DNA from: SIG480 sp045649265
Lineage (GTDB): Bacteria > Bacillota > Clostridia > Oscillospirales > JAAYXM01
Direction of reading: 5' to 3'
DNA length: 19,904 nt
Assembly (NCBI GenBank): GCA_045649265.1
Contig: JAZRPO010000028.1
Coordinates: 1-19,904, forward strand
The position numbers and the translations under genes were made by a program. A model generated the notes under the pieces. That model was not told where the DNA came from. It made no database searches and was given only the letters and a program-made list of their open reading frames with translations. This document shows positions 1-7,956 of the stretch, one piece after another (position 1 is the stretch's first letter; every line of letters starts with the position of its first letter).

Positions 1-121
1 CTTTATGCACGGTTGATTTCGATATGTAAAACTTCTTTGCTGTTTCCCTTACCGTGCTTTTATTTTCGATTACGTAATGCGCAAGCTCTATCGCTCGCTC
101 TTCAATATACGTTTTTGCCAC
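1..121 (-). CDS. spoIIID: Sporulation transcriptional regulator SpoIIID, N-terminal part (runs off left edge)
   Basis: Reading the minus strand from a GTG at 121-119 gives 40 codons without a stop before the window ends. The peptide begins VAKTYIEERAIELAHYVIEN and continues with a helix-turn-helix stretch (about residues 23-40, TVRETAKKFYISKSTVHK). This closely resembles the start of SpoIIID, including the family's SKSTVHK recognition-helix segment. SpoIIID is a small DNA-binding protein (about 80-95 residues) that activates or represses mother-cell genes after sigma-E becomes active. A strong ribosome-binding sequence, GGGAGGAGG at 136-128, lies 6 bases before the GTG, which fixes the start. 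The gene lies 112 bp downstream of malQ on the same strand. Its 3' half is outside the window, so the C-terminal basic region cannot be checked. The family assignment is quite secure; activity is inferred. Confidence 0.88.
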   Translation of the reverse strand, partial: MAKTYIEERAIELAHYVIENKSTVRETAKKFYISKSTVHK

Positions 122-131
122 AAAAATCCTC

Positions 132-161
132 CTCCCATATCATATTTATATGATTTGGGAG
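132..161 (-). promoter_or_regulatory. Dyad overlapping the spoIIID ribosome-binding site
   Basis: CTCCCATATCATA (132-144) and TATGATTTGGGAG (149-161) form an inverted repeat with 13-base arms, one mismatch and a 4-base spacer. In RNA of the spoIIID strand, the 3' arm includes the GGGAG of the Shine-Dalgarno, so a folded hairpin would hide it. There is no T-run after it, so it is not a normal terminator. The candidate sigma-E -10 lies within the dyad. It could equally be a protein operator. Confidence 0.6.
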
Positions 162-174
162 AAGGATCTATGCA
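144..174 (-). promoter_or_regulatory. Candidate sigma-E promoter of spoIIID
   Basis: On the minus strand, TGCATAGA (174-167) and CATATAAA (152-145) are separated by 14 bases. The sigma-E consensus, from memory, is close to GTCATATT, 13-15 bases, CATACAMT. The -10 agrees at 6 of 8 positions and the -35 keeps the central CATA. The start site would fall near 137-139, just before the Shine-Dalgarno, giving a leader of about 17 nt. SpoIIID is known to be under sigma-E control in Bacillus, which fits. The placement is inference. Confidence 0.5.
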
Positions 175-233
175 CCTGCAAAGCCGAAGAAAAACTTCAA
201 CAAAACAGTTTAACGAGTTTTTATCAAGGTGTT

Positions 234-1667
234 CTATGCCCTTTTATACAGCTCATTGAAATGCCGGAACTTGTTCTTATCAATGCTTGCAAGCTGCTCC
301 TTCGTTATACGAAACTGCCAGTTTCCGTCACTCTTTCCCGGAATATTGATGCGCGTATCCGAGCCGTAACCCAGCAAATCCTGAATCGGCAGAATTACAA
401 TACCTGCACAGCTTGCAAAAATTGTTCTCAAAATACTGTCAATGCCTTTTTCCCAGTCGGCAGAGTGATAATTGCAATATTCGAGCATACGCCTTTTATT
501 GTCACTGTCAAGCTCCCACAAAAAGCCCAAGAGCGTGTTATTATCGTGAGTTCCTGTATATGCAACACAATTATTTGAATAATTATGCGGTATATGCGGA
601 TTATCGTAATCCCCGAGAAATCCAAACTGAAAAACTCTGATTCCGGGATATCCGCTGTCTCGGACAAGCTGCCGAACCTCAGGCGTAATCTCTCCCAAGT
701 CCTCCGCAATAACGAGCCTATCTCCCGCAGCTTCGGTAATTTTATTCACAAGCTCCATCCCCGGACCTTTGAGCCACTCCCCTCTTACCGCGGTCTTTTC
801 GCCATAAGGAACAGCCCAGTAGGATTCAATCCCCCTGAAATGGTCGATACGCACGCCGTCAAACATACTTGTCATATGCTTGATTCTGTCGGTCCACCAT
901 GTGTATCCGTTCTTTCTCATCGCATCCCAATCATAGAGGGGATTACCCCAAAGCTGACCGTCTTGGGAGAAGTAGTCAGGCGGAACTCCTGCAACACACT
1001 TCGGAAAATCATTTTCATCAAGGAGAAATTGGTCTTTACTTGCCCAGACGTCTGAGCTGTCAAAGGATACATAAATGGGAATGTCGCCGATAATCTTAAT
1101 ACCCTTGGAATTTGCATATTTCTTTATCTGTGCCCATTGCTCAAAAAATTCATACTGAACGAACTTCCACATAAAGAAAGTTTCTTCATCGAATGCTTCG
1201 GTTTCCCACTCTCGCCATGGCTTGTTTCCGTTTGAGTCTTTAAGTGCCATGAACCTGCAAAATTGCTCAATGTACGGATTTTCATTTATGAACACTTCAA
1301 TTTCATTCCGATACCCGACGCGCTTTGAAACTTGCTTCAAAAAGTCAAATCTCGTATGAAAGAGCTTGGCATACTCTACACTGTACGGCTGCTCCTGTCG
1401 TATCTGCTCCGACTCTTCCTGTGCAACGAGCCCTTTTTCCTTTAGCAGCTCAACATCCACAAAGTAGGGATTGCCTGCAAACGTCGAATATGACTGATAC
1501 GGCGAATTGCAATCGTCCGCCATACAAAAGGGCAACACCTGCCAGTATGAAAATCTGCACTCGGCAAGAAAATCAATAAATTCCTTTGCCGCGCGCCCGA
1601 AGCTGCCAATAGAATAGTCGCCGTGCAACGAGGATACGTGCATCAAAACTCCGCTTTTTCTTTCCAT
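234..1667 (-). CDS. malQ: 4-alpha-glucanotransferase (amylomaltase, GH77)
   Basis: The 477-residue protein transfers alpha-1,4-glucan segments between maltooligosaccharides in the cytoplasm, converting short chains into substrates for phosphorylase. The GH77 hallmarks are visible: SPYQSYSTFAGNP near residues 55-67, the nucleophile region GVRIDHFRG with Asp275, the acid/base region VIAEDLGEITPEV with Glu322, and YTGTHDNNT with Asp375. The 47-residue spacing from nucleophile to acid/base equals that of Thermus amylomaltase. Length is typical of the compact bacterial form, lacking the N-terminal extension of E. coli MalQ. The start is supported by GAGGTAGG just upstream. The gene begins 10 bp after the glgP stop, so it is the last gene of the glycogen operon. 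No clear terminator follows before spoIIID. Confidence 0.95.
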   Translation of the reverse strand: MERKSGVLMHVSSLHGDYSIGSFGRAAKEFIDFLAECRFSYWQVLPFCMADDCNSPYQSYSTFAGNPYFVDVELLKEKGLVAQEESEQIRQEQPYSVEYAKLFHTRFDFLKQVSKRVGYRNEIEVFINENPYIEQFCRFMALKDSNGNKPWREWETEAFDEETFFMWKFVQYEFFEQWAQIKKYANSKGIKIIGDIPIYVSFDSSDVWASKDQFLLDENDFPKCVAGVPPDYFSQDGQLWGNPLYDWDAMRKNGYTWWTDRIKHMTSMFDGVRIDHFRGIESYWAVPYGEKTAVRGEWLKGPGMELVNKITEAAGDRLVIAEDLGEITPEVRQLVRDSGYPGIRVFQFGFLGDYDNPHIPHNYSNNCVAYTGTHDNNTLLGFLWELDSDNKRRMLEYCNYHSADWEKGIDSILRTIFASCAGIVILPIQDLLGYGSDTRINIPGKSDGNWQFRITKEQLASIDKNKFRHFNELYKRA

Positions 1668-1677
1668 ACCCTACCTC

Positions 1678-4086
1678 TTATTTCACGGGTTTTACATGCC
1701 AGATATTTTGAGCATATTCTTGTATACTTCTGTCAGCCGCAAACATACCGGCATTTGCGATATTTCTGAGTGACATTTTCGAAAAAGCCTCTTTATCTGC
1801 ATAAACACTGTCAATCTTGTCGTGAATTTCGCAGTATGCCTTGAAATCTGCAAGACACATAAACGGATCGTTATTGAAGAGATTATTGTAGATATTGTCA
1901 AAATTCTGACCGTTTATGCCACCATTTTTAATAAATTCAAGGACATCCCTGATATCTTTGTCGTTATCATAATAGCTTCGAGGTCTGTATCCCATTCTGT
2001 AAAGCTCATTTACTTGCGGTGTGGTAAGCCCGAAAATGAAGATATTTTCAGCTCCGACAGATTCATAAATTTCAACATTCGCGCCGTCCATTGTTCCGCA
2101 GGTCACCGCGCCGTTTATCATAAGCTTCATGTTTCCGGTTCCGGAGGCTTCTTTTCCCGCCTGAGAAATCTGTTCGCTTATATCTGCTGCCGGAATAATT
2201 ATTTCAGCAAGCGATACTCGATAATCGGCGATAAATACGACTTTGATATACCGGCGGACATCGGCATCCTTTTCAATCATCTCCGACAATGCGCATATCA
2301 TACGGATTATTTCCTTCGCCATATAATAACCCTTGGACGCCTTTGCAGCAAAAATAAACGTCTTTGGCTGCGGCTTCAGTCCCTCAAACTTAATTTTTCT
2401 GTATAAATAAATTATATGAAGGGCGTTTAAAAGCTGTCGCTTATATTCATGCAGGCGCTTCACCTGAACATCAAATATTGAGTCGCAATTAACCGTTATT
2501 CCGTTTGTCCTTGCGATATAATCCGCAAGACGCTTTTTATTTTCAAATTTGATTTTTCGAAGGCGCTCCAACACCTCTTTATCATCATAAAAATCGTTGA
2601 ACTTTGCAATCTGCGAAAGTTCATGCTCAAATCCCGCTCCGATTTTTTCTTTCAGAAGCTCACACAGTGGCGGGTTTGCCTGGCACAACCATCTTCTGTG
2701 GGCGATGCCGTTTGTGACATTTGTGAGCTTTTGCGGGAATACGCTGTGAAATTCCTTGAAGGTGTCCTGTTTCAAAATTTCCGAATGAAGCTTTGAAACG
2801 CCGTTGACACTGTAACAGCTCACCATACAAAGGTTTGCCATTTTAACCATACCGTCTGAGATAATCGACATCTGATTTAGGTTAACTGCGTATTCATTAT
2901 GATTTTTAAAAATCATATTGCAGAAGCGGCGGTTGATTTCTTCGATTATTGTGTAGATTCTGGGAAGATGCGTTTTTATAAGCTCAACCGACCATTTTTC
3001 AAGAGCCTCGCTCATTACGGTATGGTTAGTATAAGCAAGTGTTTTTGTGCATATTTCCCATGCCCTGTCCCACAGATATCCGTAATCATCCATGAGTATT
3101 CTCATAAGCTCGGGAACACAGAGAGACGGGTGCGTATCATTGATATGAATAACAACCTTTTCCGGAAGGTTATCAAAGGTTGCATATTCAGCAAAGTGAT
3201 TCTTTGTTATCTGCTGCAAAGAAGCACTTACAAAGAAATATTGCTGTTTTATGCGGAGCGACTTTCCGTTATAATTATCATCCGCAGGATAAAGAATCTT
3301 CGAAATAGAGCTTGCGATAGTTTCCTTTTCCGAGGCCTTGCCGTGCTCACCCTGTGCAAAAAGATCCATATCAAAGCCCTGCTTACTCTTCGCGCCCCAA
3401 AGCCTTAATGTGTTCACGGCATCGGTATCATATCCCGAAATGAGCAAATCGTATGGAGTTGCAGTTATTGGTACATAGTTTGTGTGCTCTGTTTTAAGAC
3501 CACCGTCTGTCCAGTTTTCGTGAATCTCGCCAAAGAATCTTACCTCAACAGCCTCGTCATATCGCGGAATAAGCCAATATTCTCCCATTTCGAGCCAGTC
3601 GTCAGGAAATTCCGTTTGCCAGCCGTCTGCTATAACTTGCTTGAAGATTCCAAAATCGTATTTGATCGAAAAGCCCGTCGCCGGATAGGACAAGCTCGTC
3701 AAAGAATCCATATAACACGAGGCGAGACGCCCAAGCCCACCATTACCAAGCCCTGCATCGGGCTCCATTTCATAAAGCTCCTCTATGTCGTATCCTGACT
3801 CTGCAAGCATCGCCCCAATTTCAGTCTCTATGCCCAAATTCCAAAGGTTGTTCCTAAGTGAAGTGCCGACGAGAAACTCCATCGACATATAGTAGACATG
3901 CTTTGCACCTTCGGCTTTGACCTTTTTGTTAAACTTATACTTTTTCTCTGCAAGCACCTCATTGGTGGTACCGAGAACTGCTTGATAAATCTGACGTTTG
4001 TTGCCACTTTCCATATCACTTCCAAAGTTTATTTCCATGTATTTTTCAATTTTTTCTTTAAACTCTTTCGCTGTGATGTTTGCCAT
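1678..4086 (-). CDS. glgP: Glycogen/starch/maltodextrin phosphorylase (GT35)
   Basis: This cytoplasmic PLP enzyme releases glucose-1-phosphate from the non-reducing ends of alpha-1,4-glucan. The chosen start at 4086 gives 802 residues, close to the usual 800-815. The PLP-binding segment EASGTGNMKLMINGA carries the Schiff-base Lys654. Other family landmarks are GLGNGGLGRLASCYMDS (about 112-128), VVIHINDTHPSL (about 311-322) and VQVKRLHEYKRQ (about 540-551). The frame is open 17 codons further upstream, but that extension overlaps the end of glgA. The ATG at 4086 lies one base past the glgA stop and has AAAGGA 9 bases ahead, so the two genes are translationally coupled. A short 10-bp gap leads to malQ. 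Confidence 0.96.
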   Translation of the reverse strand: MANITAKEFKEKIEKYMEINFGSDMESGNKRQIYQAVLGTTNEVLAEKKYKFNKKVKAEGAKHVYYMSMEFLVGTSLRNNLWNLGIETEIGAMLAESGYDIEELYEMEPDAGLGNGGLGRLASCYMDSLTSLSYPATGFSIKYDFGIFKQVIADGWQTEFPDDWLEMGEYWLIPRYDEAVEVRFFGEIHENWTDGGLKTEHTNYVPITATPYDLLISGYDTDAVNTLRLWGAKSKQGFDMDLFAQGEHGKASEKETIASSISKILYPADDNYNGKSLRIKQQYFFVSASLQQITKNHFAEYATFDNLPEKVVIHINDTHPSLCVPELMRILMDDYGYLWDRAWEICTKTLAYTNHTVMSEALEKWSVELIKTHLPRIYTIIEEINRRFCNMIFKNHNEYAVNLNQMSIISDGMVKMANLCMVSCYSVNGVSKLHSEILKQDTFKEFHSVFPQKLTNVTNGIAHRRWLCQANPPLCELLKEKIGAGFEHELSQIAKFNDFYDDKEVLERLRKIKFENKKRLADYIARTNGITVNCDSIFDVQVKRLHEYKRQLLNALHIIYLYRKIKFEGLKPQPKTFIFAAKASKGYYMAKEIIRMICALSEMIEKDADVRRYIKVVFIADYRVSLAEIIIPAADISEQISQAGKEASGTGNMKLMINGAVTCGTMDGANVEIYESVGAENIFIFGLTTPQVNELYRMGYRPRSYYDNDKDIRDVLEFIKNGGINGQNFDNIYNNLFNNDPFMCLADFKAYCEIHDKIDSVYADKEAFSKMSLRNIANAGMFAADRSIQEYAQNIWHVKPVK

Positions 4087-4087
4087 C

Positions 4088-5524
4088 TTATCTCTTCCTT
4101 TCGTGCAATATCTCTTCATACATTGCAATATATTCATCTGCGGGGTGGTTCCAGCTGACGTCTTTGCTCATTGCGTTTTTCCTGATTTGAAGCCAGTCAG
4201 CCTTGCTGTTATAGAGTGCTACGGCGCGTTTTATTGCATCGAGCATATCATAAGGATTGTAGCTTTGGAAGGTTATGCCACTTCCCTCTTTCGTCTCCGG
4301 ATTATATGCAGAAACCGTATCCTTTAAACCGCCTACCGCATGAACTATCGGTATTGTTCCGTAGCGCATCGCAATCATCTGAGAAAGCCCGCAGGGCTCT
4401 GATTTTGACGGCATAAGCAGCATATCCGCTCCGGCATAAATCTGAGATGCTGTTTCCTGCGAGAATTTAACGACGCCCCGAACCTTATCATATCTCTGAT
4501 TCTCCCACATATGCATCATGTTTTCATATTCCGGTGCTCCTGTTCCGAGCACGATAATCTGAATCGGCAGCTCTGAGATTTCGCCCATCACGTCATAGAA
4601 CAAATCAAATCCTTTCTGCTTTGTAAGCCTCGTTACCATGCCGATTACGGGAACTCCCGTATCACTTTCCAAGGCCATGCTTTTTTGCAGAGAGAGCTTA
4701 TTATGGTGTTTGTTTCTCAAAGTAGAAGCGTTGTACTTTGTTTTTATATGCTTATCGGTCTCAGGATTGAAAACAGACGTATCAATGCCATTTATAATTC
4801 CTCGAAGCTTCCAGCTTCTTGCATTGAGTATATTATGAAGCCCGAAGGACTGTTCTTCTCCGAGAATTTCATTTGCATAACTCCTGCTTACTGTCGAAAC
4901 CATATCACAGGCCTCTATTCCCCCTTTGAGAACATTTACGTCACCGTCATACATCATAATCGGCTTATTCGCCAAATCGAGCCCGAAAAGCTGGCCTAAA
5001 ATATATGGGTCAAACTTGCCCTGAAATTCAATATTGTGAATGGACAGGACCGTTTTAATAAAGCGGTATTCATCACGGTTTCTGTAAAACGCGTTCAGAT
5101 ACACGGGTATAATTGCAGTATGCCAATCGTTTGCGTTTATAATGTCTGGAATGAATCCGATTTGCGGAAGGACTTCAAGCACCGCTCTTGAAAAAAAGGC
5201 AAAAATCTCCCCGTCATCATATTCTCCGTATATTTTGTCTCTTTTAAAATACTGCTCATTATCGATGAAATAGTATGTCACATCGTCGTGAATTGCGGTA
5301 AAAATGCCACAATAGCTGTTTCGCCAACTGTTAGACACGTTTATATTGGTGATATATTTAATTTTTTCTCTCATTTCCGAAGAAATTGCAGAATAGAGCG
5401 GCAAAATAACTCTTGCATCAATCCCTTTTTTAACAAGCTCCTTCGGAAGCCCACCCATCACATCGCCAAGGCCTCCCACTTTTATAAATGGAGATGCCTC
5501 TGCTGCCGCAAATAAAACTTTCAT
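4088..5524 (-). CDS. glgA: Glycogen synthase, ADP-glucose type (GT5)
   Basis: This enzyme transfers glucose from ADP-glucose to the growing alpha-1,4-glucan. From the ATG at 5524 it is 478 residues, the normal bacterial length. It begins MKVLFAAAEASPF and carries KVGGLGDV with Lys15, the ADP-glucose-binding lysine position known from E. coli GlgA. Further landmarks are NANDWHTAIIPVYL, LSIHNIEFQG, VTRLTKQKGFDL and the C-terminal nucleotide-sugar site SEPCGLSQMIAMRYG. AAGGGG stands 6 bases before this ATG. The frame extends eight codons further upstream from another ATG at 5548, but that one has no ribosome-binding site and the family begins at MKV. It follows glgD after 54 bp and abuts glgP. 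Confidence 0.96.
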   Translation of the reverse strand: MKVLFAAAEASPFIKVGGLGDVMGGLPKELVKKGIDARVILPLYSAISSEMREKIKYITNINVSNSWRNSYCGIFTAIHDDVTYYFIDNEQYFKRDKIYGEYDDGEIFAFFSRAVLEVLPQIGFIPDIINANDWHTAIIPVYLNAFYRNRDEYRFIKTVLSIHNIEFQGKFDPYILGQLFGLDLANKPIMMYDGDVNVLKGGIEACDMVSTVSRSYANEILGEEQSFGLHNILNARSWKLRGIINGIDTSVFNPETDKHIKTKYNASTLRNKHHNKLSLQKSMALESDTGVPVIGMVTRLTKQKGFDLFYDVMGEISELPIQIIVLGTGAPEYENMMHMWENQRYDKVRGVVKFSQETASQIYAGADMLLMPSKSEPCGLSQMIAMRYGTIPIVHAVGGLKDTVSAYNPETKEGSGITFQSYNPYDMLDAIKRAVALYNSKADWLQIRKNAMSKDVSWNHPADEYIAMYEEILHERKR

Positions 5525-5556
5525 ATTTTTCCCCTTATTCATATGCAATATTGTAA

Positions 5557-5574
5557 AACAATCTCTGTATTGTT
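5557..5574 (-). repeat. Short inverted repeat in the glgD-glgA gap
   Basis: AACAAT (5557-5562) and ATTGTT (5569-5574) form a 6-bp stem with a 6-base loop. The proximal arm can instead pair with ATTGT at 5550-5554 across a 3-base loop, so two weak alternative hairpins exist just before the glgA leader. They are AT-rich and short, and may have no role. Confidence 0.3.
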
Positions 5575-5578
5575 CATT

Positions 5579-6688
5579 TTATACTGTTTTGCCTTTGTTT
5601 ATTATATATGGTGCAGTTTTTGTTCCTGCAAGAAACTTTCCCGCACCGATTACTACGTCCTTATCCGTGATAACCGATGAAAGCGCAGTGTTTTCTTCAA
5701 TCACCGTTCCCTGCATAATAATGGAGTTTTTAACAGATGCGCCCTTTTTTATCCTGACATCGCGGAAAACAATACAGTTTTCCACCTCACCATCAATACT
5801 TGAACCGTCTGCAATCAGCGAGTTTGTAATTCTTGCATTTTCACCGTACATTGTAGGAACAGAATCTTTAATTCGCGTGAGAATTCGGTTTTTTCCATTA
5901 AACAGTTCAAGCCGAACATCTTTACGAAGCAGCTCCATATTCGTTCTGTAAAAATCCTCTACGCTCTTTATGACGGAAATATACCCCTCAACCTTATAGC
6001 CGTATATTCTGTACTCTTTAAATCCGTGTGCTATGACATTTTTCTTCAAGGAGTGCCAGCCGTAAGTAATGCCCTTTTCTATCAAAGAAATCAAAAGCTC
6101 CTTTTTCAGCATGATTATGTCTAACTGTATATCCTTTTCCTCTTTGCGAACATACTGATGATACAAGGTATCAACAACTCTGCCTTGTTCATCAAGCATT
6201 ATTTCAAGCTCCCGGGCGGCAGATTTCATGTTTTTGTATGCGATTGTGATATCAGCCTGCTTCTCTGCGTGATATTCCATAAATTTTTTTAGATCCACGT
6301 TCATTACAATGTTTGCATCGCACAAGATGCAATATTCGGGAATAGACTTCCTGATAAAATTCATAACACTGTCGAGCGCTTCAAATTTATTTGCGATTGG
6401 GGCCGTTCTCGTATCTATCAAAAACGGAGTGAGAAACTTTATACCGCTGTTTTTTCGGTTTAAGTCCCAATCTTTTCCCCAACCTACATGCTCCATAAGA
6501 GAGCCGTAATTGTTTCTTGTGACAATTCCTATATTATTTACATTTGCGCCGACAAGTGATGACAATATGAAATCAACGAGTCTGTATCTTGCACCAAAGG
6601 GAATTGATGCCAGAGTTCTGTTATCAGTGAGCTCGTTCAAATCTATTTTTTCATAGCTATCCGAAAACAAGATGCAAAAAGCATTCAT
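5579..6688 (-). CDS. glgD: GlgD, non-catalytic/regulatory subunit of glucose-1-phosphate adenylyltransferase
   Basis: The 369-residue protein has the nucleotidyltransferase fold and C-terminal left-handed beta-helix of ADP-glucose pyrophosphorylase, with IPFGARYRLVDFILSS near residues 29-44 and hexapeptide-like repeats from about 280. Catalytic signatures of its neighbour GlgC are missing. The glycine-rich LAGGQGNRL loop is replaced by FSDSYEKI, the SGDH metal site by CDANI, and the YWKDVGT substrate site by YISVIKS. In Firmicutes, GlgD is known to associate with GlgC and increase activity of the heteromer. AGGAGGG lies 8 bases before the ATG. The gene starts 11 bp after glgC, so equal expression is likely. 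Confidence 0.93.
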   Translation of the reverse strand: MNAFCILFSDSYEKIDLNELTDNRTLASIPFGARYRLVDFILSSLVGANVNNIGIVTRNNYGSLMEHVGWGKDWDLNRKNSGIKFLTPFLIDTRTAPIANKFEALDSVMNFIRKSIPEYCILCDANIVMNVDLKKFMEYHAEKQADITIAYKNMKSAARELEIMLDEQGRVVDTLYHQYVRKEEKDIQLDIIMLKKELLISLIEKGITYGWHSLKKNVIAHGFKEYRIYGYKVEGYISVIKSVEDFYRTNMELLRKDVRLELFNGKNRILTRIKDSVPTMYGENARITNSLIADGSSIDGEVENCIVFRDVRIKKGASVKNSIIMQGTVIEENTALSSVITDKDVVIGAGKFLAGTKTAPYIINKGKTV

Positions 6689-6699
6689 AATATTCCCTC

Positions 6700-7908
6700 C
6701 TACTCCCTTCCGCTGTTCGGCTCGACCATTTCCCTCGGGGAAACTACCCTGCCCGATTTAATGCACGCGCCCTGCCCTACTACTGCGATTCCCCATTGCT
6801 CTGAATCGGACAGCTTCTCAGGAGCTGCGCCTACAACCGCGCCATCCTCAATGACGGCATCATCTGCAACAATAGCGTAGTGCACCTTTGCTCCCTTGCC
6901 GATTTTTGCATTGCTCATAATAACCGAGTATTCAACCTCCGCATCTTTCTGAACCTCGACATTTGAAAATAGAATTGAGTAATTAAGCCTGCCGTTTACG
7001 TAGCAGTCTTCTGTTACCATTGAATTTATAATTTCCGCATTTTTATCAATGTAATGCGGAGTTACGACATCATGGCGGGAATAAATCTTCCATAATGGGT
7101 CTCTGATATTTATTGCAACGCTTGGGTTTAAAAAATCCATATTAGCTTCCCACAAATTGTCTATTGTTCCAACATCCTTCCAGTAGCCATCAAAATGATA
7201 TGCAAAAAGGCGCTGATTATCTTCAAGCATTGATGGGATAATATTTTTCCCGAAGTCGTTCGACGTTTTCTCTCCCTTGATTTCATCTTCTATCAGATAT
7301 TTTCTCAGCTTATCCCAGTTGAAAATATATACACCCATAGATGCCTTTGTGGATTTAGGATTCTTTGGTTTTTCCTCAAAACCGCAAATCAGACAGTCTT
7401 CATTTGTAGTCATAATGCCGTAGCTTGAAGCCTCTTCAATCGGAACATCCATAACCGCAATGGTTGCGTCTGCTTTTTTCTTTTTATGAAATTCAAGCAT
7501 TTTCGCATAATCCATCTTATATACGTGGTCCCCCGAAAGAAGAAGCACATACTCCGGGTCATGCTGCTCTATAAAGTTTATGTTCTGATAAACTGCATTT
7601 GCCGTGCCCTTGTACCATGAGGCTGAGCTACCTGTATATGGTGGCAGAATATATACCCCGCCATTCATTCTGTCAAGGTCCCATGGCTGCCCGTTGCCAA
7701 TGTAGGAGTTAAGTTCAAGCGGCCTGTACTGTGTCAGAACTCCAACCGTATCAATGCCTGAATTTGTACAGTTAGAAAGCGTGAAATCAATGATTCTGTA
7801 CTTTCCGCCAAACGGAACTGCAGGCTTTGCGCGTTGGTTTGTAAGTACATATAAGCGGTTTCCCTGACCTCCTGCCAAAAGCATTGCGATTATTTCCTTC
7901 TTCGCCAT
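6700..7908 (-). CDS. glgC: Glucose-1-phosphate adenylyltransferase, catalytic subunit
   Basis: It makes ADP-glucose and pyrophosphate from glucose-1-phosphate and ATP, the committed step of bacterial glycogen synthesis. The 402 residues show the N-terminal loop LAGGQGNRL (about 11-19), AVPFGGKYRIIDF (about 30-42), the metal site SGDH with Asp127, the sugar-phosphate site FEEKP with Lys180, and YWKDVGT (about 242-248). Left-handed beta-helix repeats follow from about residue 285. GGAGGGA stands about 7 bases before the ATG. It lies 48 bp after glgB and 11 bp before glgD. Allosteric behaviour cannot be read from the sequence; in related Firmicutes, regulation is weak or depends on GlgD. Confidence 0.96.
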   Translation of the reverse strand: MAKKEIIAMLLAGGQGNRLYVLTNQRAKPAVPFGGKYRIIDFTLSNCTNSGIDTVGVLTQYRPLELNSYIGNGQPWDLDRMNGGVYILPPYTGSSASWYKGTANAVYQNINFIEQHDPEYVLLLSGDHVYKMDYAKMLEFHKKKKADATIAVMDVPIEEASSYGIMTTNEDCLICGFEEKPKNPKSTKASMGVYIFNWDKLRKYLIEDEIKGEKTSNDFGKNIIPSMLEDNQRLFAYHFDGYWKDVGTIDNLWEANMDFLNPSVAINIRDPLWKIYSRHDVVTPHYIDKNAEIINSMVTEDCYVNGRLNYSILFSNVEVQKDAEVEYSVIMSNAKIGKGAKVHYAIVADDAVIEDGAVVGAAPEKLSDSEQWGIAVVGQGACIKSGRVVSPREMVEPNSGRE

Positions 7909-7956
7909 TTAGATTCCCTCCAATGCATAAATTATATAAATGAAACGTATTTAAAT

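Noticed and set aside
585..1055. 156-residue plus-strand frame over malQ, and similar frames opposite glgP and glgB
   Set aside because: They are shadows of well-identified genes on the other strand.
4087..4137. Upstream ATG extending GlgP by 17 residues
   Set aside because: It overlaps the end of glgA, lacks a ribosome-binding site and does not match the family N-terminus; the ATG at 4086 has a good site.
5525..5548. Upstream ATG extending GlgA by 8 residues
   Set aside because: The conserved MKVLFAAAEASPF start at 5524 has AAGGGG in front; the upstream ATG does not.
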